A DNA stretch of 64,000 nucleotides from Pleodorina starrii (lineage: Eukaryota; Chlorophyta; Chlorophyceae; Chlamydomonadales; Volvocaceae). Made by a program: the position numbers and the translations under genes. Within the stretch, counting starts at the first letter, position 1; each line of letters opens with the position of its first letter. The notes below the pieces were generated by a model. The model was not told where the DNA came from. It saw only the letters and a list, made by a program, of their open reading frames with translations, and ran no database searches. Below are positions 26,401 through 39,100 of the stretch, piece by piece. Where the stretch lies: positions 3,162,001 to 3,226,000 of the forward strand of contig BRXU01000007.1 of the NCBI GenBank assembly GCA_030267565.1, in the 5' to 3' direction.

Positions 26401-27347
26401 CCCGCCGCCTGCTGCTGCTGTGGCGGCTGTTGTTGCTGTTGAGGATGCAGCGGCGGAAGGGGTTGTGACTGTGACCAGGGCCAGGGCCAGACGGCCGGCG
26501 GCGGCGCGGCGAGGGGGGCAGGTACTGAGGCGGAGGTGGCGGCGGTCTGGGGAACCTGGCCGGGGGACGGCGCCGGCTGCGGCACGGGCCCTGAGCCCGC
26601 GGTCGCTGTTTGCTGCTGGTGATGATGGTGCTGCTGCTGCTGTTGTTGATGCTGCTGGTGGTGGTGATGGTGGTGATGAGGATGAGGGGCGTGGTGCGGG
26701 TATCCGGTAGCTGCGGGCCGTGCCGTTTGGCTGACAAGGTACGCGGCCCCACCGCCGTGACGCGGCACGAGCGGCGGCCGGGCCGTCACCGCGCCTGAGA
26801 CGGGGATCATCATTCCGACGCCTGGGGGATAGCAGCTCGGCATGTGCTGGTGGTGACCGGAGGCGGCAGCGGCGGCGGCGGCAGCGGCGGCGGCGGCAGC
26901 GCCAGCGGGGGCCCGACGCGCGGAGCCGGGCGTGGCGTAGGCTTCCCAGCTGACCGAGGCGGTGGCCTTGTAGCAGTAGTACGGGTCGGCGGCGGCGGCT
27001 GGGTGGGTTGGGGGGAGCGGCATCGAGGCGGAGGTGGCGGCGGAGCCAGCGTTGGTGTTCGTGGTCGTTGTCGTACCGGTGGCGGTGGCGGTCTTGACTG
27101 CGGGCGTTACGCCGGCCCGGGTGGGGTCGAGGGGCAGGTTGAGCGGCTCGGGCGGTGTGCCGGCGGCGGGCCAGGCGGGGGCGGCCTTGCGGACGTGCGC
27201 GGGCGGGCCGGCAACGCAGTCGGGGTGCTTGGCGTTGACGAAGCCGACCGCGTGCGGTCGGGTCGGCGGGTCGCAGAAGCCAAAGAACTGATGGGCGACA
27301 GACGGACAGCTGACTTGGGTTGAGAATGCGGGACGAGTGCCGCTCAT
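23440..27347 (-). CDS. RWP-RK domain transcription factor, two exons
   Basis: Exon 1 runs from ATG 27347 to 24807 (847 codons). It ends in CGCAAG before donor GTGAGG. Exon 2 is 23601-23440 after acceptor CACCCACAG, in phase 0, ending TGA. Together they encode about 900 residues. Reading through the donor instead gives only a short nonsense tail. Residues 1-780 are Ala/Pro/Gln/His/Gly-rich and low-complexity. The RWP-RK DNA-binding domain follows (about 782-835): LPVADAARFLGISATELKRR, then CRRLGISRWPQRK with the diagnostic RWPQRK. The spliced extension, including MADPDAP and a KQSFEKR segment, joins the domain smoothly and resembles the tail of algal RWP-RK proteins. It is expected to act in the nucleus as a DNA-binding regulator; targets cannot be read from sequence. 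It is transcribed away from PSME4. Confidence 0.9.
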
Positions 27348-30300
27348 TGTGCCTGTTAAGGACGCGTTGGAGAGGTTGAAGGGGAGGCGCGAAATTGTCT
27401 GATGGGCGACAGTTCCTCCCTAACGAGCGTCATTGATACATACTGGGACGCAAAGACAACAAAATAGTTGTCATAATTAATGTAGTGAGCGTTTTTCCTT
27501 GCGCAGCGGAAGGTTAGGGCAGTTGACAGCGAGTGTCGCTTCGACGGGGTAGCAGAGTCCGTTCGTGTGCACCGCGCATATAGCAAATTACTGCGCTGCG
27601 ATAGGATGTAAAATTATATTCGTGTTTGTTTGCGAGGTTAAGAGTGGCGATCTGCACTTGGGTCGAGTTTACAGCTGCGAGCGCTGCCAAGCGACACTCC
27701 GGCGCCGCAGTCGCACCTTTGGGAATCAGACCAAGCAGGTTGTTTATGTCCTCACTCATGCTTCATGTCGTCTGCAGGGAAGCCATGGACTGTTGTGAAG
27801 ACGAATAGTGCAATGCCCAATAATACCCGACATCCCAGCCCCTCTCACCAGGATATCGTCACGGGCGCTTACGTCGTAGGTTCAATTTCTTCGAATGGGC
27901 AGATTATGCGTTTGAATGCGTAGCGAGGAAAGTCCTTTGAGAGCGGATCTAGCCAGCGCGCGACTAGCAGATATCACGCTAGCACCGAGTGCAGGTCTTC
28001 AGGAGTTGACCCCGAGTGCCGAAGTATCGAGACTTGCAACGATAGAGTTTGTCCCTGATAACGCCCGCCTAAGTCAAGTTCCTCGCCGTAGCGGACGTAA
28101 ATTCAGGTTTCCGGTTGCGGTCGTACTTTCAAAAGAAAGGCGGACAGCCGATGCCGGAATCCAAGCTTTGTCAAGCGTTGCAAAACTCCAACTACAAATC
28201 CTACTTGCAACATTTTGTTTGTAACCATCCTGTAAGTAGAAGAGAAGCTTGCGAAAATGGCCGCGTTGCGTCCAATCATATGAACGACGACAAATAGCGC
28301 ACCCAAAATCAATTATAGTGCATCAAAATATTTCTTACCGTTCCGTTAATTGAACGCGCCCCGCAGGGGCAAGCTCTGCTGTTTTCAAATCACATGCACT
28401 GGGGCAGGTACAGAATCGTTATTGGACTACGGGAACGATACTTTACCTTCGGGCCCGCTACCTGTAGCCTGAACAGTTAATATTGATGACACAAAGACTT
28501 TTTAGTTTGGGAGGTGTTGGGACGCAACGCAGGCGGTAGCCGGGTGGGAGGCCGGCGGGTGTGACCTGATTGGGCACGAGCGTTAAGCGCAGTACCTTTG
28601 GGCCACGAGCCCTGCGCACACAGTCATTTGCTAAAACAACTGTCAAGATCAAAGCCGCATGCACAACCCAACTTGAACGTGCCGCGACTGCATGCGGCCA
28701 TGCATCTGAGGTTTGCGCCCACCTCAGATCGAGTCTTGTCAGCTGTTCCCGATGACGTTCTGTACGACTGGTCGGCATTCAACGGCACCAGGCCACCGGC
28801 GCCATGCGCAACAAACAACTCCTAGCGCACCCAGCTCGAGCGCATTTTGGATATACTGCAAAGCGTGGCGCCAGCTTCTGTCGCGATTTTCCTGCTGGTC
28901 CGAAGTCCTCCTGATACGGTCTGTCGGCCGGCGACTGGCGATTTCCGCCGCGTTTCTCTCGCTCGTACCGCAAGCCGCACCACAAGCCGCAATCCATACC
29001 TGCGACCACCAAATCCCAGATTAATGCAAAAATTTACCTGGTGATAACGAACTAATTAAACCCTGCCCCTCCTTTTCCCAGGCATCGCCTCAGGCGTCGC
29101 GTCGTACGTTCAAACGCCTCGCGCGACTTGACAGGCCACCAACCAACCAACCAACCAACCAACCAACCAACCAACCAACGCCCGAGGACCTCCGAGCGGC
29201 GCCAACGGATGAAACGCCCGCGCCTCGCCTTGCATCCATACCTACACCAAATAACCGTGGGTTTGGCAAGGTTGCGCGCGGCGGCGACGTGCAGCGCTCC
29301 CAACACCTCTGCGAACACGAGCGGACGTACGGACGTACGGACATTGCGAATTGAGGATCTATCACTGGAAGGCTGCCCTTGGCAGCGCCCCGTTCCGGCC
29401 ACACGTCCCCTCGCCGCCGAAGCGACTGCTTTCGCCGTCTGTGTACACAGGCCCACCCCGCAACTCGGCGACTCTTGCGGTTGTGGCTTGTGCCGAGGAG
29501 CGGGCAGGCCTGTCCGCGGTGCCGATGCCTGGCTCGCGAGCTCCGATCCGGTCTCGCGAACCGCATTGTCACCCCATCAACCACCACAACCACCACCACA
29601 ACCACCACCACCACAACCATCCCAGCAGCCTGCTGCTGTAGGGGCCCCCAACAGGGGCACAGGCACGGGCACAGGCACGGGCGCGCGCGCAGCGCGGCAC
29701 GGCTGAAGCCGGGACGGTGGACCTCCTGGGTAGCTGGCTGGCTGGTTTGCGTAGGTGCTGCGCGCAGGTTCGAAGTCACACGGGCTTTGGGGGTCATTGC
29801 CGGCAGAGGGTGGAAGGGCGCACAGCAGATTAGCGACGCGCAAACCCCCAGCGCCTGCCGGCACCCGCCCGGGCAAGGGTCGTTTTCCTGTAATCCCTGC
29901 GGACAGCAGCAGAAAGCAAGCTGGCTGGCGGCAACGTTGTTGAAGTGGTTCCTGTGGCAACGTGTTTGCCGGTCTTGTGGGCTGCGGCCTCGAGCGGCGG
30001 TGTCTCTGGGGCTGGGCGCGGCACTCGCCTGGTTTGCTGCGCGCAGCGTGTCGCCCCAGTCCCCTCCCCCTGTCCCCTCCCCTCCCTGGTGCCTGCTGAG
30101 CGCGGTACTGTACATGACGGTGTGGCATGTCTCCGGAAGCGGGAAGCGGGAGGGATGCGCACTTGCGCAGGCGGGGGGTTCCCGAGGGCGGCTCTGCAGA
30201 TGAGCAGGCGGGAGGTATGAGCAGGCTCGGCAGATGGGCGGCTCGGCAGATGGGTGGCTCGGAAGCCCAAGGGCGGAGATACGGTACGCTCTGAGCTCCC

Positions 30301-31531
30301 TTCCAACAACACATCGCCTGCTTTTCTCGCTGTCGCTGAGGGAACAAGGGGCATAGCGCCTCCCGTGAGGTTGCAGGTACTGGTGGATAAGGGCGCGAGG
30401 CGAGGAGGGGTGGCCCGGGATGGGGCGGCGCGGAGGAATGGGGGAAGGGCCGGTCGCCATCTGGGTTGGGGCGGCGTCATTGCGACGGGAGGGCGATGAG
30501 TCACGTGTGCGTGTGTGTGGGGGGGCCTGTGTGAGTGTGTCTGCTTGTTTTTGGGGGGTCCGGGGCATGAAGGGTTATGTACTCGCTTACATGCGAGCGT
30601 GGGAGATGGGTTGGGCTTGGTCAGGATGCGGTAAGGCGCACGGGGGAGTTTAGAGCGTGTGCCGTGGACGGGCTGGGCGCAGAGGAGTGATGGGCCGCGG
30701 AGGAGCGTGCTGCGGGATGATGGTGGGTTTGACGACCTTCGCCAATCAACCGTCACGGCACCAGGGTCTTGACCGCCGAGCAGATATATACCTATCGCGT
30801 GCTGCACGTCTGCTACCAAATACGCCGGTTTCCATTCGCGTTCCTTGTAACTGACGGCAGACATGCTGCCGATACCTACGGTACAAGTTCCTGGCGTGTG
30901 CCGCTGGCTCCATGGAGGCAGGCACTGGGGCGCGAGCATGCCGCGAATAGCCGTCCTGCGTTCAAATAGTCATGACCAGGGGTAGCTTGGTACTTTGACG
31001 CCTTGACTGTTATGCAGCCAGCGGGACAAGCAACCCGCACGTTGACTCGCCCATGGTTCGGTCGGTTGCTTGTAGTTCAAACTTCGGGGGTTTCCAGTCA
31101 AGTGATGGCCGCAGTTGCAAAACAAATGCCTGCTTGATTGATCGCCTATAAGCTTGACGGCTTGGCTTCTTCTTTCGGGAGACGCTTCAAAGTGCGAAAC
31201 TAGGGCCAACCAGTTCGTTAGTCCTGCGCAACCCGCGCAACTTTATGAAGCTAGAGGCTTGCCACACGTATAGGCCATTACGCGAGTTACACTTCCACGG
31301 CTGCTTCCTACTTTACGTGATGTCGTCTTGCCATCGCCTCATTCCGAGTCTGTCGAATTAAAACGTCGCGGTCCGCTCCTGTCCCTTTGAACCCCTGTTC
31401 GTTTAAAGCAATTACCTAAGCAATAGTCAAGTAATAGTGTTTGTTGTATTTGGCAATTGCCTTAATTGCGAAGGAAGCACATAGAGAGATCCATGCCGGT
31501 AGTTGTCTAGCCTACACTTAAGACCCAAGCC
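27348..31531. other. Divergent intergenic region between the RWP-RK gene and PSME4
   Basis: This 4.2 kb separates two divergently transcribed genes and must hold both promoters. I see no convincing exon chain. Long minus-strand frames around 29090-30940 overlap each other in three frames and are rich in Pro/Arg/His, typical of chance frames in GC-rich DNA. Simple repeats occur at 29139-29178 (CCAA) and 29580-29620 (ACC-rich). Confidence 0.55.
29139..29178 (+). repeat. (CCAA)10 microsatellite
   Basis: Ten uninterrupted CCAA units in intergenic DNA. Confidence 0.95.
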
Positions 31532-33076
31532 ATGGCACCGAGGATATGGCAGACGTGGCTCCCCCATGAGCTTGCACAACGAATTGAGACTGAGGAACCA
31601 GCCCGCTTCGCAGCGCTTTCCAGATGTGTGGTCGCGGAGGTGGACGCCGCCCTGCAGGACGAAGCAAATCCGAACCGCTGGCATTGTCTCGTGAATTGGG
31701 TGTCTCACGTGAACACGTAAGCGGGGCGCTATGCAGGCTGGCACGCAGACGGTCCCACGGGGCATGTCGCCTCTTCACACAGCTCTGCTGCGGTCCATCC
31801 TCGCCACATCTCGCATTTGGCCCTCCCCCAACGCGCCGCTGCGATCTCTCTCCCATACGGCGCCCGGGTCTCGGATGCCTCCCTCCATCTCCCACGTCCC
31901 TCCGAAACCCACATCCTGCAAGCGCCGTCCAACTGATCCCACCATGAAACCCAACCGTCTCCATCCCCACAGCTACAACAGCCTTCAGCAGGACTACGCG
32001 GCCGAGGATGTCGTACCGTTGGCTCAGGCGCTGTGGCGCACCGTCGCTGAATCGTGGATGGACAAGGAGGTGCAGGTAGGAGCGCGCGTGTCCGTGTATG
32101 TGTGCATTTGTGTGTGCGTGTGTGTGTGTCTTGGGTTTTGGGTTTTGGGTTTCCCCCCGGGCCCGGTGGGTATGGGTGCGGGGCACAGGAAACGACAGTA
32201 GTACGGCACCCGACCGCTTCCCCCTCGCCGCATCTGCTCCACGTCTTGCGCAGCTGCGCGGCTTTTCAGAACCCACATGCGGTCTCAATGCTAATTCCTC
32301 CTAAACCCCTCCCTCCCTCTCCCTCTCCGGCTCTCCCTCCTTTCCCTAGTTCCGAGTGGTCGACTGCCTGACCAAGCTGCTCCGGGCCCACAAGCGCACG
32401 CTGCGGCGCGCGCGGCTGGTGCTGCCCTGGCGGCCGGTGTTCGCGGTGCTGCAGCGACTGCACGGACTGCCACTACCCAAGTTGGAGGGTGGGTGGGTCG
32501 GTGGATTGTGGGTGGGGTGGGGTGGGTGAGAGGGTGTGGGTGGGTGGGTGAGTGAGTGGGTGGGTGGGTGCGGAGGAGGGACAAGGGAGGGCCTCAGGGG
32601 TGAGGGGGGTTGGGTTGGCTGCGGAACCCCGCGAGTCCCCCCAGGAGTCTCCCCCCGAGTAGCCCCGAAACCACAAAACCCAAAGCTGCCCCTGCCCCGC
32701 TCCCGCCCCCACCTGCCTCCTTGCCACTCTTTTGCACCATCCCGCACCTGGACCTGTGTACGACCCGACACACGACGCGGTACGACTGTACGACAGGTGT
32801 GGGGATCATCATGGCCCGCGCCACCACGCTGGTCACGCTGGTATCGAAGGCGCGGCGCTACTTTGAGGCGGACTCGGTGGGGGAGGTGTGGGGGGAGCTG
32901 CGACCAGCCATCCTGGCGGTGGGGTTGCGCCCCTCCGAGGGCTACGAGGCGCTGGGCTACCTGCAGCTCTTCGCGCCCACACACAACATATGCAGGTGGG
33001 AACTGGCAGGTTTGTGTTTGTATGTATGTATGAAAGCGCAGTGTTTGAAAGCGCACAGTGTTTGAAATCGAAATCG

Positions 33077-33107
<31 letters not shown>

Positions 33108-36100
33108 AAAGGGCGCAGTGGTTAAGAGTCCGGTCGTTCTGCGGGTCACATGGTTGTGGTCTCTCGCGTATCTCGGTGCCGGGCAGCATAGCAGCCACCT
33201 CTGTAGCAACCAACCCACTTCGCATGGCCCTCCAACAACCCCACCTCCCCCGTCTCCCGCCGTCTCCGTTCCTTCGCTGCGGTATCTTCTTTCCTCCCCC
33301 GCTTCCCGCCCCCGCCCCCGTCCCCTCTTCCCGGATGACTTCATCACGTCATCAACTCGTCGTATCGTGATCACAGTGTGTGTGTCTCTCTCTCCCTCTC
33401 TCCCTCTCCCTCCCTCTCCCCCTCCCGCAGCTGCAACTGGTCCTCCGTCAACACCTGGCTGCTGGAGTGGTTCGCCGCCTGGGACGGATGCGCCAACAGC
33501 CCCCACTGGGATGCGCTGTGGCTGGCGCTCATGTCGCGGGCGGCCAAGCACGACTGGCGGGGTGGGTATGCACGCGTGTGTCTGTGTTTGTGGGTTTGTT
33601 GCGTTTGTGCGCTTGTGTATTTGCGTGTGAGTGTGGGTGGGTGTGGGTGGGTGGGTGGGGATAATCCTTGGATAATTCTCATTCTTAGGTACACCCCCCG
33701 ATCCCCCCCACCCCCCGACCCCCAGGTATCCTCCAATGGCAGCCCCACCTGCCGCACCTCTTCGCCGCCCTCACATCGATGTTCGATGTACCCATCGGCA
33801 CCTCCCGAGGCGCCGCCGAGCTCGCCAGCCGGAGCGCGCCCAGTCGGGCTACCCTGCTGTTCGGCAGCCAGGTGCGTGTGCGGCGGTACGGCGGTGAAGG
33901 TGGGCGGTACCATGGGTGTGCTGCGGATGGCCGGGGAGGGGGGAGGCGCGTGTCTTCCTTTCATTCATCTTTTTCATGTATATCTTTTTTCATTTCTGTT
34001 CGGGATACGGGGTTCGGGGTTCGACGCAGCGCGTCGGAAGATATGGATTTGGATGTAGGTCGTAGGAGGTGGCTGTATGCCGGACGAAGGAGCCGGAGGA
34101 GGGGGGGACTTGAGGAGGGCTGGTGTTGTAGCGTGATGGCTACACAGTACTTATACGAATTATTGAATATGATTATGATTATCGAATTACCGATAACAGA
34201 ACTTTCCGAATAGTATAGAATATCTCTTGAACGAGTATTCTAGAATCTGTACGACAATCACGAATCTCGAAGCCGTCTTTGCTCACAGAAAGAACGATGA
34301 CTGAACGTTAAGTTCTGATTCGATTCTGAGCACGGTAGTAAATACCGTGGCCGGGGCAGTGCCGGCCTGAGACAAAGGTATTTACCTACGTATCTCACTA
34401 CAACATCTTTGGTGTCTCAGAATCGAATCAGAACTTAACGTTCAGTCATCGTTCTTTCTGTGAGCAAAGACGGCTTCGAGATTCGTGATTGTCGTACAGA
34501 TTCTAGAATACTCGTTCAAGAGATATTCTATACTATTCGGAAAGTTCTGTTATCGGTAATTCGATAATCATAATCATATTCAGAAGACTGGAGAGCTTCG
34601 AATGTGTATCGATTATCGAGCCCTGAACCGAATCACGATTAAGAACCGCTATCCTCTGCCTCGAATCGATGACACGCTTGATCGTTTGTCGGGCGCACGT
34701 CTTTTTACGGCACTTGATTTGGCCTCTGGTTACCACCAACTGCGAATTCATCCCGACGACGTTCCGAAAACGGCTTTTAACACGCCGCTCGGACATTTCG
34801 AATGGTTAGTGCTGCCTTTTGGTCTTTCGAACGCTCCCGCAACGTTCCAAGCGACGATGAACCGAATTTTCGCACCCTACATGCATCGATTCGTAACCGT
34901 CTACCTGGATGACATTCTCATCTACTCGAAAACACCAGAGGAGCATGCGCATCACCTACGATTGGTGCTCGCAACTCTCCGTAAGCACGACTTGAAAGCC
35001 AAATTATCGAAATGCGAATTTTGGCGATCTGAAGTGAAATACCTTGGTCACGTGGTTTGTGCGGACGGAATTCGAATGGATCCGAAAAAGGTGGAAGCGA
35101 TTCGAACATGGCCGTTACCCAAAGACCTGAGCGAGTTGCGGGCCTTTGTTGGCCTTGCGAATTACTTTCGCCGATTTATCCGAAATTTTGCTTCTCTGGC
35201 CGCGCCGCTCACGGATCTTTTCTCCAATTCGCGCCTCCCGGACCAGTGGCCACCACAGGCGTTGGCTGCTTTTGAATCCATCAAGAACCGCCTGTCGACT
35301 GACGTCCTTTTGTCATACCCTGATTTCGAACGACCTTTCGAAGTGGTTTCCGATGCCTCTTTGAACGGCACTGGCGCTGTCCTACTTCAGGACGGACGTC
35401 CCGTTGCCTTCACGAGCCGCAAATTTTCTCCGGCTGAACGAAATTATGCGACTGGCGAACAAGAACTTCTTGGCGTTGTGAACGCACTACGTGAGTGGCG
35501 TTGTTACTTGCAGAGTAACATTCCCTTCACTCTGGTGACTGACCATCACCCCCTGACATACTTGAAGACGCAGACGCATATCAGTCGACGACAGGCCCGA
35601 TGGATCGAATTTCTCGAACAGTTCAATTTCGACTGGGTTTATCGTCCTGGCAAATTGAACGTTGTTGCCGACGCTTTATCCCGGCACCCGAATCTGGCCA
35701 CGATTCTCTGTGCGGTCGAACCTTCCTCTGATTCGCCCCTCCTCACTCGGCTGGCTGAAGCCACGCAGCGCGACGCTTACTTCCAAAATCCGAAAAACAC
35801 TCGTTCACTGATCACACATCCTGGCGGATTTTACGTTTTGGAAGAGGAGGAGAACCAATGGCGAATCGTTGTTCCTAACGATCCTGCATTGAAGCACGAA
35901 ATCATCGCTCGAGCCCATGCTGACACGTTGTCTGGCCATCCAGGTCGTGACCGAACTATCGAACTCGTCCAACGAAATTTCTGGTGGCCAACCCTTCGAG
36001 CTGATGTGACCGACTTCGTTGCGAAGTGCGATACTTGCCAACGGACTAAACCTGCATCCGGTTTGCCGTTTGGGGAATTACGACCTCTGCCGATTCCTGA

Positions 36101-39100
36101 AATGCCTTGGGACAGTGTGTCCATGGATTTCGTTGTGGGACTTCCGAAGACGAAACGGCATTTTGATGCGATCCTCGTCTTTGTAGATCGCCTCACGAAA
36201 ATGGTACATTTAGCTCCGTGCCGTACGACCGCAACCGCGATACAAACTGCGGATTTGATGTTCCATAACGTGGTACGACTTCATGGAATGCCGAAAACGA
36301 TTATTTCCGACCGCGATCCACGATTCAAAGGGCATTTCCTGCCTGCGTTGTTGAAACGCGCTGGTGCGAAGCAACATACCAGTACGGCTTTTCACCCCGA
36401 ATCCGATGGACAGACGGAGCGAATTAATCGCGTTCTCGGCGACATGCTACGACACTATGCGACGCATGATCCGCACGAATGGGATCAGCATCTCGACGCT
36501 GCTGAGTTCTCGATTAACAATCTGAAAAATCGAACAACGGGACATTCCCCCTTCTTCTTGAACTACGGTTTCCACCCTCGAACTCCTTTGCAGTTGGAAC
36601 TGGGTGATGCCGTTCCCGTCGCGAAAGATTACGTTGATACACTACACGATCGGTTGAAACTTGCGAAACGATTTTACGAAGCTGCTCAAGATCGCGCTTT
36701 GGTACAGGAGAGTCGAAACCGTCGAAAAATCACTCTCTCTGTTGGACAACAAGTCCTGTTGAGCACTCGAAACCTTTCTTTGCAAGCAGGAACACGAAAA
36801 TTGATGCCGAAATTCATTGGACCTTTTACGATCACAGAACGCATCAATCCCGTTGCGTTTCGACTGAAGTTGCCTCCTGAATATCGATTCCACGATGTCT
36901 TCCATGTGTCTCTGCTACGTCCTTATCGAACTGATGTGTCGAATGGACCTACGAATCCACCTCCGCCTTTGGAAATAGATGGTGAAACTTCCCGACCCGT
37001 TTGGGTTATTTCGAAAATTGTGAAACACGAAGAACGGAAGTTACGCCGACGGACTTTGTATCGTTTCCTGGTACAGTGGCAAGGCTACGGTGACGAACAC
37101 AACACGTGGCTTGATTCGAAGGACGTTCCAGACGAATTGGTGAACGAATATTGGAAAACTCGCCCGGAACACAGCGCGGACGCTGGTTCCTCGGGGGAGG
37201 AGGCAGCTGTTGTAGCGTGATGGCTACACAGTACTTATACGAATTATTGAATATGATTATGATTATCGAATTACCGATAACAGAACTTTCCGAATAGTAT
37301 AGAATATCTCTTGAACGAGTATTCTAGAATCTGTACGACAATCACGAATCTCGAAGCCGTCTTTGCTCACAGAAAGAACGATGACTGAACGTTAAGTTCT
37401 GATTCGATTCTGAGCACGGTAGTAAATACCGTGGCCGGGGCAGTGCCGGCCTGAGACAAAGGTATTTACCTACGTATCTCACTACAACAGCTGGAGGAGG
37501 GAGGAGGGAGGAGTCACCTTCCAAGAACCCGAACAGGTCCAACAAACCCAACCCAAGACTACCAAGACCCAAATCCTAAAAAACCTAAAACAACCCTTAC
37601 AACCCCCACCCCAAATCCCAAAAACCCAGATGGGCTACGGCTCCTTCCACGCCGCCCGGCTGACGGTGCACCTGCTGCGCTGCACCGCCGACCCGACCCG
37701 TGGGTCGGTCACCTCCGCCACCGCCTCCGCCGCCGCCTCCCACCTGGAGCACCTCACGGCCCTCCTGGAGCAGTACTACCACCCTTCGAACACGGGTGAG
37801 GGGGTGTGAGGGGGTTGAGAGGGGTGGGGGTTTGAGAGGGTTGGGGCAGGTACCTGGGGCTTTGTATGGAGATGTGGGTGGGGATGTGGGTTGGGTTGAG
37901 GAGGATGTGTGAATGTGGGTGTGTGGGGGGTGGGTGGGGGTGATGAGAAATACGAAAGTACTGCAGGGAAAGTAAATAACCGAGTCGATGCTTGCGGACG
38001 GGAGAGGGGACGTTTGCGGACGTGTGTCCTGGTCCTGACGTCTTGGGGGGGAGAGAATGTTGGGATGGGTGGGTTGGGGGGGAGTGATGCGTGAGGGGCG
38101 TGGAGGGTGAGAGAGTTGAGTGAGTGAGCGGGGGAGTGAGCGGGGGAGTGAGCGGGGGAGTGAGCGGGGGAGGGAGGCAAAGTGGAGGTGCCGTGCCGCT
38201 CCTCAGTGACAACCTCACCTCCCTCCCGCCCGCCCTCCCCCCCGTGTTTCCTAATCAGGCAAGTGGTGCCGGGAGCTGGGGACGCTCCTGAAGCACCTGG
38301 TCAAGGCCGCAGTCAAACAGCTGGAGAGGCAGCAGCCGCCAGCGCTGCCGCCGGCGGCGGCGGCGCCGTCGCCGCCGGCGGCGCCGGCGGCGCCCGCGGC
38401 GGGCGCCGCCGGCGCCGTCGACGACCCCGCCCTGGAGTACGAATTCGAGTACATGCAAGTGGACGATGACGACGGCAGCGAGGGCGGCGGCGGCGCCGCC
38501 GCCGCCGCCGCGGCTGGCGGCAGCAGCGACGCGACGGGCGTTGCGGCGGTGGTGGGGTCGCGGCCTTGGGTTTCGGAGCTTCGGGAGCCGGAGCTTCAGC
38601 GTCTGGCGGCTTGCTGTGTGAAGCTGGCAGCGCGGGGGCAGTTCTCCAAGGACGCGGGTGAGGTACACAGCATCCCAACGCTCCTTTCCCTCCCTACACC
38701 CCTCCCTACACCCCCTACACCTCAGATTGCGCCAGCGCAGGACCCTAGTGTTCCCTCATTGTAACCCTCGCATCCTACCCCCCCCCCTCTTACGTCCGCA
38801 GTGACTCATTTTTATATAAAGGAGCATATCACTCCCTGACCCCCCTTCCACTCATTTTTATAGAAAGGAGCATATCACTCCCTGACCCCCCTTACACTCA
38901 TTTTTATAGAAAGAAGCATATTACTCCATTACACCCCTCCTTACCTCCCCGTACACCCCTCCTTTCCTTCCGTACAGGTATCGCCGACGTGTCCATAAAG
39001 GCCTTATCCCAGCTGGCGCTGGTGGCTCCAGGGCGGGTGCTGCCGCTGGTTCTGGAGCGCTTCCGCGCCGCCCTGGCCACCGCCACCGCCACCCACCAGC

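Larger units (their letters stand above)
34124..37489 (+). mobile_element. Ty3/gypsy chromovirus, internally deleted, in PSME4 intron 6
   Basis: A 3,366-bp LTR retrotransposon in the same orientation as PSME4. It has 282-bp LTRs starting TGTTG and ending CAACA, which are identical by eye, and a GCTGG duplication, so insertion is very recent. Domain order is RT, RNase H, integrase, chromodomain, which places it in the chromovirus branch. Gag, protease and the N-terminal RT motifs are missing and replaced by an inverted LTR segment. It cannot supply its own capsid, so it must have moved with help from an intact relative, unless the rearrangement happened during its own reverse transcription. 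Its composition differs from the host exons: it is AT-rich, with Arg mainly as CGA and frequent TCGA. Confidence 0.95.

Noticed and set aside
23440..27347. Idea that the RWP-RK gene is the mating-type regulator MID and the window a mating locus
   Set aside because: MID is a much shorter protein, and no other mating-locus gene is recognisable here; only the domain family is shared.
29090..30939. Long overlapping minus-strand open frames (up to 492 codons)
   Set aside because: Three frames are open over the same DNA, rich in Pro/Arg/His, with no domain and no exon pattern; chance frames in GC-rich DNA.
34602..34610. ATG 34602 as the genuine start of a complete Ty3 pol
   Set aside because: The RT domain already begins upstream at 34583 and its N-terminal motifs are missing; the Met is an internal residue of the RT.
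38806..38935. CRISPR-like array
   Set aside because: Three intronic tandem units in a nuclear algal gene, with no unique spacers of constant length and no cas genes.
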